DNA of 44,128 nt from Paludibacter sp. GTDB lineage: Bacteria > Bacteroidota > Bacteroidia > Bacteroidales > Paludibacteraceae. Location: positions 1 through 44,128 of the forward strand of contig JAQUYE010000016.1 in the NCBI GenBank assembly GCA_028691965.1, in the 5' to 3' direction. Positions 16,101 through 23,023 of the stretch are shown here, piece by piece; within the stretch, counting starts at the first letter, position 1; the number at the start of each line of letters is the position of its first letter. The position numbers were made by a program, and so were the translations under genes. The notes beneath the pieces are model-generated. The model made no database searches. It had not been told where the DNA came from and saw only the letters and a program-made list of their open reading frames with translations.

Positions 16101-17763
16101 GTAAGTCCGACTCCCTTAACCCATCGGAAGAGGCTGCTATAAATTTAAGAACCGGCCAGGTAAAGTCACCATCAATAAAGCTGCCCGAGTCCTGTATAAT
16201 GGATAAGAAAAGTGGTTCGGGATGAGGATGGGTAGTTTGAACCAGCCCCAACAGGTAGTTTTGTATCTTTAATGCTTCGTCGGTTTCGGGTCTTGCTTTA
16301 ATCTGTTGGAAGTCGGCCGACGACAAGCGGGTAAGCTTGCGCACCATGAGGATATTCCAAAGCGGACAGGATGAACTGGTGAAACCTTCGTAGTTAAATT
16401 CAAGCATGGCGTTCATCACTGTGGCAGGCAGACTTTTACCGGTCTCTTTAAGCTGTGATTCGATCATTGTTCTTGCCTCATCAGCAGACAAAGCCGGCAA
16501 CTTTAATTTTTCAGCTTTTATGTCGGCAAACGACAGGAGTGGCCACGACTGATCGGCTGTCATAATAAGCTGCACCTTATCCGGAAGCCATGAAAACAGC
16601 ATAAATTGCCCGGCAGTGTCGAGTAAATGTACATCGTCAATTAATAAGACTACTTTTTTACTCGTGTCGAGGGCTTCTATAGCACGCCGGAAGTGAAATG
16701 CCAGCTCCCCGAAGTTCACATCCTGATCCAGACTGTAATACTGATCGTAAGCCAATCGTTTGTCGGCTAAACACTTTTTTAAAATAGTTTCCGGTTGCCG
16801 GTTAATCGCATTCTTATCCGTAAAATGCACCAGGGGCAGGAACTCATCCGACTGCATCAGTTCATCCCGGAATTTACACAGCAGGGAAGTCTTTCCGAAG
16901 CCTCCGTGAGAAAGCAGCAGAAGTGGTTTACCGGGTTGTACACAATAGCCGGTCAATTGATCCAACACCTTCTCCCTGCCAACAAACCGGGAAAGTGCTC
17001 CAGCTCCTTTGGTTTCGTCGGCAGCAGCTAACTGTTCAAATTCAGTAGAGGGACTAACTGTTTGATCGGAACATTCGTAAAGCACGACCTCCTTAACTAT
17101 GGCATCCGTAAGGAACGCAGCCAGATCATCCATTCCGGTTAACCTGTTGCCATCCCATAGGCAGGAGTAGGTATGGAGGTTCGTTTCATGACCGGTATGC
17201 TGAAAACGATCTGTAATTTTTTGTTTAAGAGACGAAAGTCGCATGCGGTTATGCTCATCCGAATCACAGTATACACGCTTTGCCCTGTCATCCATTGATG
17301 CGTACACATCATCGGTTCGGAAACAAAACAGGCTCCGTCTCAGGAATTTATTGTGGAGTAAAGCACCGAAAAGAATCTCCAGCTCGGTAACACTTTTTTG
17401 ATCGTCCGATTCACCAAGTATAAATTCTTTTTCTTCCGCGGTCATCCCCTGTAATACATTCTCCCAACTTTCTTTGGGAGGCGTCCATCCATAACGATCG
17501 CCCAGCAGTCCTATGAAAAACGGACGGGAAGTGCGAATTTCGGCAATACATTCACGGAGTACAACATTTTCACGTTCATTCTCTTCTACGTCCTGCGTAT
17601 TCACTCCCCAGCGCAGGTCTACAAATTGTACTCTAATATTTTTGGCAGCAAGCTCCTGCGACACTGCAGGATACACTTTATGCATAATAAGATCGCGCTC
17701 AGCATGCATGTCGTTGAAAGTACTGCTTAGAAAAATCTTGATTTGCCTGGTCGTATTTATCAT
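13102..17763 (-). CDS. DUF4062-STAND NTPase with long helical-repeat C-terminus
   Basis: A 1553-residue protein. Residues 6-100 are a clear DUF4062 domain (IKIFLSSTFNDMHAERD, FVDLRWGV, FIGLLGDRYGW), a Rossmann-like domain also found in front of NTPases in eukaryotic NPHP3/TEP1/NWD1-type proteins. FVGRE (260-264) opens a STAND NTPase with P-loop SHGGFGKTS (285-293) and Walker B VVLLIDDVHLLD (371-382), then a winged-helix-like region. From about 600 to the end the protein is almost entirely helical and TPR-like. The sensor/NTPase/effector layout is that of STAND switch proteins, including antiviral Avs proteins. It is first in the operon, 10 bp before the channel gene. The trigger and the DUF4062 activity are unknown. 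Confidence 0.85.
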   Translation of the reverse strand: MINTTRQIKIFLSSTFNDMHAERDLIMHKVYPAVSQELAAKNIRVQFVDLRWGVNTQDVEENERENVVLRECIAEIRTSRPFFIGLLGDRYGWTPPKESWENVLQGMTAEEKEFILGESDDQKSVTELEILFGALLHNKFLRRSLFCFRTDDVYASMDDRAKRVYCDSDEHNRMRLSSLKQKITDRFQHTGHETNLHTYSCLWDGNRLTGMDDLAAFLTDAIVKEVVLYECSDQTVSPSTEFEQLAAADETKGAGALSRFVGREKVLDQLTGYCVQPGKPLLLLSHGGFGKTSLLCKFRDELMQSDEFLPLVHFTDKNAINRQPETILKKCLADKRLAYDQYYSLDQDVNFGELAFHFRRAIEALDTSKKVVLLIDDVHLLDTAGQFMLFSWLPDKVQLIMTADQSWPLLSFADIKAEKLKLPALSADEARTMIESQLKETGKSLPATVMNAMLEFNYEGFTSSSCPLWNILMVRKLTRLSSADFQQIKARPETDEALKIQNYLLGLVQTTHPHPEPLFLSIIQDSGSFIDGDFTWPVLKFIAASSDGLRESDLQLLMADKWDALSFAAMKRWMGDLLTIDAESGRIDYAYEGYRVMMSLPEESMVSYYMRLLDHLGSTRDKQPDDAVANYELPGLAFKLREGMLVKFLLADQRSELWAQTRATLAFYLLKEQEITANWCKTGFKEVPLEMLRLMIEVIRYFISIQLKKLALDLLKFSFGEVIDKLEDERFTYDLDQLRLMMAQLTLEEGDLESSQKLTNYLLNTGMERVKTNPLYRPLMSQVAALQASFAVRQQQWEDAHALANYAVSGLEEQLLEGSNPEALDSLTAAMRVLLSIYKQTDQESYPSVKKYFSLRYTGEDWMFERYRRIAVLIRQGGFMVHAGNGFCGKLLLDEAVGIAAALHSYVPGNRLFYQALVQATLSHYALTGEGDPSAIASYYDQLNVVGSEETDELCIQCLLVLYRHEGIDHPTLVQAVNDSFDLSQLASSSNLSTQASVYQLNRLLGTDLAAYNNEITADDALALAGELLLHRNDPEGAIFFIGLYDQLKPELHPSEAAEIERNVLECLIAASQQDTAKVVAYFEVLKDFLRSIPSVESFIAVNDYLRLRNQVRFNMNESGPGESLQIFTDMLHLLKNNTDANYAYTLQLQVAFYMVCSQAEFFMLPMLRHGMLTEAKKLLNDLQHAVAEMKGLHYTDRLVLTAYSLVYGTYSPFFEETGMLQEALYYAKQHEYTVYENYRNNPGDRELKRRYAGAQDNTGRLWLTYFQSPDEAEQSFVNAFHLFNELYQDDDTGGLINDMLINAHNLMQAMHRNKEYRRAIDFAVELLGAVDMDEPTLDQRTVASLYDDLSDHYDAIGEMDQEYEALLKAREIFGDILKSSPANELFLRDYVQNGIRMVLFLSEKKQDLELALNMMTEVKLSLDQATRLLEASVKLNYLSIHYHFLNAKLLIYAGKLKKAAEELEVFVTLSAVAIRDKKNKSVIPLLWYGLSENFTAAAQIGWMEGARQLAAMEFRLKKEFIQEKIIREEDAELDAVLKKVEILDQLDSPATT

Positions 17764-17779
17764 AGCTTGAGCTTTTGGG

Positions 17780-17796
17780 AAGCTGAGAATCAGCTT
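17780..17796. repeat. Perfect inverted repeat in the STAND operon leader
   Basis: AAGCTGA (17780-17786) and TCAGCTT (17790-17796) form a perfect 7-bp inverted repeat with a 3-nt centre. It lies 16 bp upstream of the STAND start codon on the transcript side, so it could be an operator or an RNA hairpin covering the ribosome-binding region. Confidence 0.5.
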
Positions 17797-17867
17797 AGGT
17801 TGCTTATAAATTTCATTAGTAGAATCCGGATAAGCCGGTAGATTAAGGATATCATAAAAACACGGGA

Positions 17868-17896
17868 CTAAAGTAAATAAAATAAATTAAAACAAG
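17868..17896 (-). promoter_or_regulatory. Weak candidate promoter for the STAND/channel/AAA operon
   Basis: On the minus strand, CTTG then TACTTTAG with a 17-bp gap resembles the -33/-7 pattern with one mismatch in each box. The leader would be about 100 nt and contain the 17780-17796 inverted repeat. The surrounding 17764-17940 stretch is AT-rich and has no gene. Confidence 0.25.
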
Positions 17897-17942
17897 GTAA
17901 TAAAGCGGAATAAAATGAAGCAAAACCAACAAAATAGATAAA

Positions 17943-17975
17943 AAAAGGCAGACTTCTGTTAAAAGTCTGCCTTTT
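17943..17975 (-). terminator. Intrinsic terminator of the uxaBA operon
   Basis: A perfect 13-bp stem (AAAAGGCAGACTT, 17943-17955, with 17963-17975) and a 7-nt loop. On the minus strand it ends in a run of six T. It lies 25 bp after the uxaA stop and separates uxaBA from the STAND operon on the same strand. Confidence 0.85.
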
Positions 17976-18000
17976 GGATAGTATGTACTTCTATGACTAC

Positions 18001-19485
18001 TTAGAGTGTCACACCGGTTTTAAAGATAGCTATCTCGCGGTAATTTTTCTTCTCGTTGTTTACAAGTTCGCCACTTGCTACACGGATAAGATAATCAATA
18101 AAACGCTCGTTAACTTCTTCGATGCTTTCGTTTTCGACGATAGTACCGGCATTAAAATCGATCCATCCCGGTTTTTTCTCGTAGAGCGGAGTGTTGGTAG
18201 AAATCTTCATGGTAGGTACGTAGGTGCCGAACGGAGTTCCGCGACCGGTAGTAAACAATACCATATGACAACCACTGGATGCTAATGCGGTGGCCGCAAC
18301 CAAATCATTTCCAGGTGCGCTCAACAGATTCAGTCCTTTGGTCTTCATCCGTTCGCCATACATTAACACATCCTTTACCAGCGACTTACCACATTTCTGT
18401 GTACAACCCAGCGATTTCTCTTCAAGAGTTGATATTCCTCCGGCCTTATTGCCCGGTGATGGATTTTCATACACCGGCTGGTTGTTACGCATGAAATAGT
18501 CCTTGAAATCGTTGATAAGGAAGACGGTCTTGTCGAACATATTCCGATTCACACACCGATTCATCAAAATAGTTTCGGCACCAAACATTTCCGGCACTTC
18601 AGTAAGTACGGTACTTCCACCCTGTGCAATCAGAAAGTCGGAGAACACACCTAACAGCGGGTTTGCAGTGATTCCGGAGAATCCATCCGAGCCGCCACAC
18701 TTCAAACCGATTTTCAACTCTCCTACGGGTACATCTTCGCGGCGGTCGGTCGAAACAACAGCATAAATCTCGTTCAGTAGCTCCATCCCGGTTTCGTATT
18801 CATCCTCCACCTTCTGCGTTTCCATGAACTTAATACGATCAGGATCATAATCTCCCAGTAATTCGCGGAAAGCACTTACCTGATTATTCTCACATCCCAG
18901 TCCGATCACCAGTACGCCACCTGCATTCGGATGAAGCACCATGTCGCGTAAAATCTTGCGGGTATTCTCATGATCATCGCCCAACTGCGAGCAACCATAG
19001 TTGTGTGGGTAGGCTACAATAGCATCCACTCCTTCCAGGTTAGTTTCCCTGCGCAACTGCTCGGCCAGCGAATTAGCCGTTCCGTTTACACATCCCACTG
19101 TTGGAACAATCCATATCTCGTTACGAACCCCAACTTCTCCGTTAGCTCTTCTGTAGCCTTTGAAGCTAAGATTCCGCACGGGGATATCCAGTTCGACCGA
19201 CTGAGGATTGTATTCATAGTCGAGCAGACCTTCCAGGTTGGTTTTAATTTTCTTTTCGTTCACCCACTCTCCGGGCTCAAGTGCTACCAGGGTATGACCA
19301 ATCGGATAACCGTATTTAATTACATTATCCCCTTCGGCAAATGCTGAAAGTGCAAATTTATGACCGGCAGGAATCAGCTCTTTCAACTCAATGTCAAGGT
19401 CGCCTACTCTTACCAGCTCGCCCTGTGTAAGCTCCTGTATAGCCACTGCCACATTATCGGCAGGATTGATACGTAATGATTTCAT
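18001..19485 (-). CDS. uxaA: Altronate dehydratase
   Basis: A 494-residue protein matching UxaA in length and motifs: an N-terminal SAF-like domain (about 1-90, NVAVAIQELTQGE, AGHKFAL) followed by the large D-galactarate/altronate dehydratase domain (GYRRANGEVGVRNEIWIVPTVGCVN; CGGSDGFSGITANP; GCTQKCGKS). It converts D-altronate to 2-keto-3-deoxygluconate in the galacturonate branch of hexuronate catabolism, in the cytoplasm. It starts 3 bp after the uxaB stop, so the two are co-transcribed. Conserved cysteines fit an iron-dependent enzyme. Confidence 0.94.
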   Translation of the reverse strand: MKSLRINPADNVAVAIQELTQGELVRVGDLDIELKELIPAGHKFALSAFAEGDNVIKYGYPIGHTLVALEPGEWVNEKKIKTNLEGLLDYEYNPQSVELDIPVRNLSFKGYRRANGEVGVRNEIWIVPTVGCVNGTANSLAEQLRRETNLEGVDAIVAYPHNYGCSQLGDDHENTRKILRDMVLHPNAGGVLVIGLGCENNQVSAFRELLGDYDPDRIKFMETQKVEDEYETGMELLNEIYAVVSTDRREDVPVGELKIGLKCGGSDGFSGITANPLLGVFSDFLIAQGGSTVLTEVPEMFGAETILMNRCVNRNMFDKTVFLINDFKDYFMRNNQPVYENPSPGNKAGGISTLEEKSLGCTQKCGKSLVKDVLMYGERMKTKGLNLLSAPGNDLVAATALASSGCHMVLFTTGRGTPFGTYVPTMKISTNTPLYEKKPGWIDFNAGTIVENESIEEVNERFIDYLIRVASGELVNNEKKNYREIAIFKTGVTL

Positions 19486-19488
19486 TGC

Positions 19489-20928
19489 TTACAGAATTGA
19501 TTGAACGGTTGCCATCATTCCTTTTTCTTCGATGGAGCTAAGCAGTTCGGTTAATAACTCAGCAAGTCCGGCTACTTCGTTCAGGTTTTCACCCCAGATA
19601 AACTCAGCTTCCAGCACACCTTTCACTACCGCTGCCTTATCATTGCCTGCCCAAAGATCTTTCAGCAAATCGATAATTGCCTGATCATCATTCGGAACGA
19701 TAGTATCGTTTCCTCTCTTACCCCCTTTGTAATATTCGATTATTGCTGCAAGTCCGAGTACCAGTCCTTTTGGCAACTCCCCGTTACGCTTCAGGTAAAT
19801 CTTTAATCCGGGGATATCGCGGGTTTTAAATTTCGGGAAGGCATTCAGCATGATGCTGGTCACAAAATGCTTAACGAACGGATTACGGAAACGCTCCAGT
19901 ACAGCTTCAGCAAATTCAACCAGTTCGTCTTTAGGCAAGTCGAGCGTATTGATAAGCTCTTCAAACACCACCTTCGAAACAAACTTACCCAACACTTCAT
20001 GCTCAACAGTTTCGCGAACAGTATCCAGTCCGGCCAGGTAGGCTACAGGTGCCAATGCTGAGTGCGGACCGTTCAACAAGGTAACTTTACGATCGTGGTA
20101 CGGTTTTTCGCTGGGCACAAACAACACATTAAGTCCGGCCTTTGAAGCTGGGAATTCATCTTCTACCCATTTCGGAGCTTCAATTACCCAGAGATGGAAA
20201 ATCTCAGCCTGAACCACCAGCTTATCATTTAACTGAGCACGATCCAAAATCTGATCGATGGAGTCTTTCGGATAACCCGGAACAATGCGGTCGACCAGTG
20301 TAGAATAGACTCCACAAGCAGTTTTATACCAGTTTTCAAATTCTGAACCCAGGTTCCAGTGCTCAATGTAACGGAGAATACACTCGTTCAACTCTGTACC
20401 GTTATGGAAAATCAACTCACAAGGAAAAATCAGCCATCCTTTTGCAGGATCGCCATTAAAAGTCTTAAAACGATGATACAGCAATTGAGTCAGTTTGCCC
20501 GGATACGAAGTTGCCGGCTTGTCGGTCAGCTTACAGGAAGGATCAAATGCGATACCCGCTTCAGTGGTATTTGAAACCACAAATCGCATATCAGGATTCA
20601 CGGCCAGCTTCATGTATTCATCAAACTGAGAATACGGATTAAGACCACGGGTTACCACATCTATTAACTCCAGACTGTCGACGGTTTCGCCATGACTGAT
20701 CCCCTGAAGGTTCAGGTGATACAAACCATCCTGCTCGTTCAACATGTCGACCAAACCGGTAGGCAGGGGCTGTACTACTACCACGCCCGCATTGAAATCC
20801 AGCTTGTGGTTCATGTTATACACAATCCAATCGACAAATGCTCTCAGGAAATTACCTTCTCCAAACTGGAGAATACGCTCGGGATAGGCTACCGCAGATG
20901 ATGCAGTAGCACGATTTAATGACTCCAT
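19489..20928 (-). CDS. uxaB: Tagaturonate reductase
   Basis: The start is ATG 20928 (MESLNRATASS), giving 479 residues, close to E. coli UxaB; a longer frame to 20991 adds a non-conserved, basic extension. It belongs to the mannitol dehydrogenase family: an N-terminal NAD-binding segment (RILQFGEGNFLRAFVDWIV), then the helical substrate domain with KVTLLNGPHSALAPVAYLAG around the catalytic lysine region. It reduces tagaturonate to altronate with NADH, feeding UxaA encoded 3 bp downstream. The probable promoter is the TACTTTTG box at 21008-21015. Confidence 0.94.
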   Translation of the reverse strand: MESLNRATASSAVAYPERILQFGEGNFLRAFVDWIVYNMNHKLDFNAGVVVVQPLPTGLVDMLNEQDGLYHLNLQGISHGETVDSLELIDVVTRGLNPYSQFDEYMKLAVNPDMRFVVSNTTEAGIAFDPSCKLTDKPATSYPGKLTQLLYHRFKTFNGDPAKGWLIFPCELIFHNGTELNECILRYIEHWNLGSEFENWYKTACGVYSTLVDRIVPGYPKDSIDQILDRAQLNDKLVVQAEIFHLWVIEAPKWVEDEFPASKAGLNVLFVPSEKPYHDRKVTLLNGPHSALAPVAYLAGLDTVRETVEHEVLGKFVSKVVFEELINTLDLPKDELVEFAEAVLERFRNPFVKHFVTSIMLNAFPKFKTRDIPGLKIYLKRNGELPKGLVLGLAAIIEYYKGGKRGNDTIVPNDDQAIIDLLKDLWAGNDKAAVVKGVLEAEFIWGENLNEVAGLAELLTELLSSIEEKGMMATVQSIL

Positions 20929-21007
20929 TTTACTTCTCTTTTTATACCTTAAATAAACCCTTAAATTGCCATCAGGCAATACTAAACACATTCTTTCTAA
21001 ACTTGCG

Positions 21008-21015
21008 CAAAAGTA
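21008..21015 (-). promoter_or_regulatory. Probable -7 box for uxaBA
   Basis: The minus strand reads TACTTTTG, about 80 bp before the uxaB start. The -33 match is poor, consistent with an activator-dependent promoter; the divergent AraC-type protein is the obvious candidate activator. Confidence 0.45.
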
Positions 21016-21022
21016 CGCAATT

Positions 21023-21038
21023 AAAGAAATATTTCTTT
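21023..21038. promoter_or_regulatory. Perfect 16-bp palindrome between uxaB and the AraC-type gene
   Basis: AAAGAAATATTTCTTT is a perfect palindrome lying just upstream of the uxaB -7 box and between the two divergent promoters. It may be an operator for a hexuronate regulator, but AT-rich palindromes also arise by chance. Confidence 0.35.
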
Positions 21039-21057
21039 TATTTGATATCGATTAGTT

Positions 21058-21089
21058 ATTGCACAATATCGACATTTAATGTACTTTTG
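21058..21089 (+). promoter_or_regulatory. Promoter of the AraC-type gene, very close to its start codon
   Basis: TTG at 21058-21060 and TACTTTTG at 21082-21089 are separated by 21 bp. The predicted start of transcription falls at or next to the ATG at 21093, implying a leaderless or nearly leaderless mRNA if this promoter is used. Confidence 0.45.
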
Positions 21090-21092
21090 TAT

Positions 21093-21959
21093 ATGCTAAC
21101 AGATACTGCTAACAAGAATTTCACACTGCTGCATACCGGCTTTGCCTTTCATCATGCTGACTGGAATTTTCAGAATGTATGTAATCCGTTTGCACGCATC
21201 CACTACATTAAAAGCGGTACGGCCCGTTTGATACGCGGAGATGGAGTCTACGAAATGAAACCCGGGCATATGTACCTTACTCCCGCCTATGTCAATCACG
21301 GGTACGAGTGCGATGATATACTAGAATTGTACTACATCCATTTGTACGAACAACCCGGTGAGCAGTTGAGTATCTTTGATCACTACCATTTCCCGGTTGA
21401 AGTAAAGGCGCAAACCTACGACCTGCAACTGGTCAGGCGACTTGTAACCATTAATCCGGGCAGGGAGTTGTTGCAATACGACCCGAGCACTTATGGCGAC
21501 AGCCTCCCCATAGCGCGCAATATCTCTAAGCTTCAGCATCATCCTGAAGCCAGCGAACTCGAGACCAGCGGAATCCTGCTTCAATTGATGGCGCGGTTTA
21601 TGGCAGCATCAACCATGCAACATCATCAACTAGACCAGCGAATAGCTGAAGCCCTTCGTTATATTCACAATAACATCCACCAGCCTGTCCATATCGACAC
21701 ACTGGCAGAGCTGGCACATCTAACCAAGGATCATTTTATCCGGTTGTTCAGAAAGGAATTGAGAATGACGCCGGCAAAATACGTCAACCGTAAAAAAATT
21801 GAGGCTGCTCAATTACGCATACTTATCGGACAGGAAACGCTGGCCGACACCGCTTATAACCTGGGCTTTGAGAGTATAAGTTATTTCAACCGTCTCTTTA
21901 AAAAGGAAACAGGAATTTCGCCCGGAAGTTATAAACGTTCGTTGAAAAACAAAGGCTGA
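21093..21959 (+). CDS. AraC family transcriptional regulator, probable uxaBA regulator
   Basis: Start at ATG 21093 (MLTDTANKNFTLLHTGFAFH), 288 residues; the upstream frame runs through promoter sequence and is not protein-like. An N-terminal cupin-like sensor (RIHYIKSGTARLIRGDG, MKPGHMYLTP, about 1-100) is followed by a linker and a C-terminal pair of helix-turn-helix motifs (HIDTLAELAHLTKDHFIRLF; TLADTAYNLGFESISYFNRL, about 185-285). It is divergent from uxaBA, so control of hexuronate catabolism is the natural inference. It ends directly beside the convergent EamA gene, with no bases between the stops. Confidence 0.88.
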   Translation: MLTDTANKNFTLLHTGFAFHHADWNFQNVCNPFARIHYIKSGTARLIRGDGVYEMKPGHMYLTPAYVNHGYECDDILELYYIHLYEQPGEQLSIFDHYHFPVEVKAQTYDLQLVRRLVTINPGRELLQYDPSTYGDSLPIARNISKLQHHPEASELETSGILLQLMARFMAASTMQHHQLDQRIAEALRYIHNNIHQPVHIDTLAELAHLTKDHFIRLFRKELRMTPAKYVNRKKIEAAQLRILIGQETLADTAYNLGFESISYFNRLFKKETGISPGSYKRSLKNKG

Positions 21960-22883
21960 CTACCTGCCTCTTCGCGAACGCATTGCATCCAGTTGTGCTT
22001 TTGATTTACTTTGTGTTACTATGTACACTCCCGAGAAAACGAGTAAACCCGCCAGGGCCTGTTGAAATCCAAACTGATCAATCCCGGCCAGAACCGCCAC
22101 AAGAGAGGCTACTACAGGCTGAACATAATTATACATACTCAGCGTGGTTGGTCGCAGCGTTTTCTGACCAATAGGAATTAGCAAATAACCCATAAAAGTG
22201 GCCATCACTATCACATAGGCTACACTTAACCACACATCGGTTGTCAGCAACGAAACATTAATTTCAGTGAGGGCTGTGTAACAAAAAGGAAGTCCTGTGA
22301 GGGTAGCCCACAAAAACATCCACTTCATAACTGTAACAGGATGATAACGGGAAATCAGATTTTTGAAAACCGTCAGGTAAATACCAAATGAAATTACGCC
22401 GAGGAAAACGATAAGATTACCCATCATATTTCCATTACCCCCCTGTTCGGGAGCTGAATTCAGAACAATGAGCAACGCTCCGGAAGCACCTACCAACACA
22501 CCAATGATTTTCATTTGTGTTACCGGCTCCTTTAAAAACAGTGCCGCCAGAATCATAGTTGCAATGGGCAACATTGTTACAACAATAGAGGCATCGATGG
22601 GGGAAGTAAGTGACAATCCATAGAAAAAAGGAATCTGATTCATCGTCAGTCCGAAAAAAGAAGCTGCCCCCAGCAGAAATATATCTTTCGTACTTACTTT
22701 TTCGTTCTTTACAAACAGCGAGGCCAGCCAAAATAAAACCATACCACCTGAAAACCGAAAGAAGGTTAATGCCAGCGGATCCAGGATTTCCGGCATCAGC
22801 ATACGCGCCAGAGGATTGTTTATACCAAAAATTATATTGGCGAATAACAAGGCAAGATGACCTGCCAATTTGGGATTCTTCAC
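21960..22883 (-). CDS. EamA family drug/metabolite transporter
   Basis: A membrane protein of about 307 residues with ten predicted segments in two EamA repeats (LALLFANIIFGINNPLARML; GVISFGIYLTVFKNLISRYH). I place the start at GTG 22883 because the longer frame to 22916 begins inside a TACCTTTG -7 box on the same strand (22906-22913). EamA proteins export metabolites or amino acids; the substrate is unknown. The C-terminus is basic (SKAQLDAMRSRRGR). Confidence 0.82.
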   Translation of the reverse strand: MKNPKLAGHLALLFANIIFGINNPLARMLMPEILDPLALTFFRFSGGMVLFWLASLFVKNEKVSTKDIFLLGAASFFGLTMNQIPFFYGLSLTSPIDASIVVTMLPIATMILAALFLKEPVTQMKIIGVLVGASGALLIVLNSAPEQGGNGNMMGNLIVFLGVISFGIYLTVFKNLISRYHPVTVMKWMFLWATLTGLPFCYTALTEINVSLLTTDVWLSVAYVIVMATFMGYLLIPIGQKTLRPTTLSMYNYVQPVVASLVAVLAGIDQFGFQQALAGLLVFSGVYIVTQSKSKAQLDAMRSRRGR

Positions 22884-22905
22884 GTTTACTTCATTTAATA
22901 AGCGG

Positions 22906-22913
22906 CAAAGGTA
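22906..22913 (-). promoter_or_regulatory. -7 box for the EamA gene
   Basis: TACCTTTG on the minus strand fits TAnnTTTG and predicts a leader of about 16 nt to the GTG at 22883. It argues against the longer open frame. Confidence 0.45.
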
Positions 22914-22967
22914 CACTATTCAGCAGAAACAACGACACATACTATGCATAGAAATTACACTTAAAAT

Positions 22968-22997
22968 TTTGCTAACTGCAAAATTAATCTAACTTTG
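22968..22997 (+). promoter_or_regulatory. Promoter of the MEMO-like gene
   Basis: TTTG at 22968-22971 and TAACTTTG at 22990-22997 with an 18-bp gap. Predicted transcription starts near 23004, 20 bp before the ATG at 23024. Confidence 0.6.
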
Positions 22998-23023
22998 CAG
23001 TCTGTGAAAACACCAAGGGTAAC

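Noticed and set aside
7721-17763. Mobile element carrying the three-gene operon
   Set aside because: I see no integrase, transposase, tRNA end, flanking direct repeat or obvious base-composition change; horizontal transfer is possible but not shown here.
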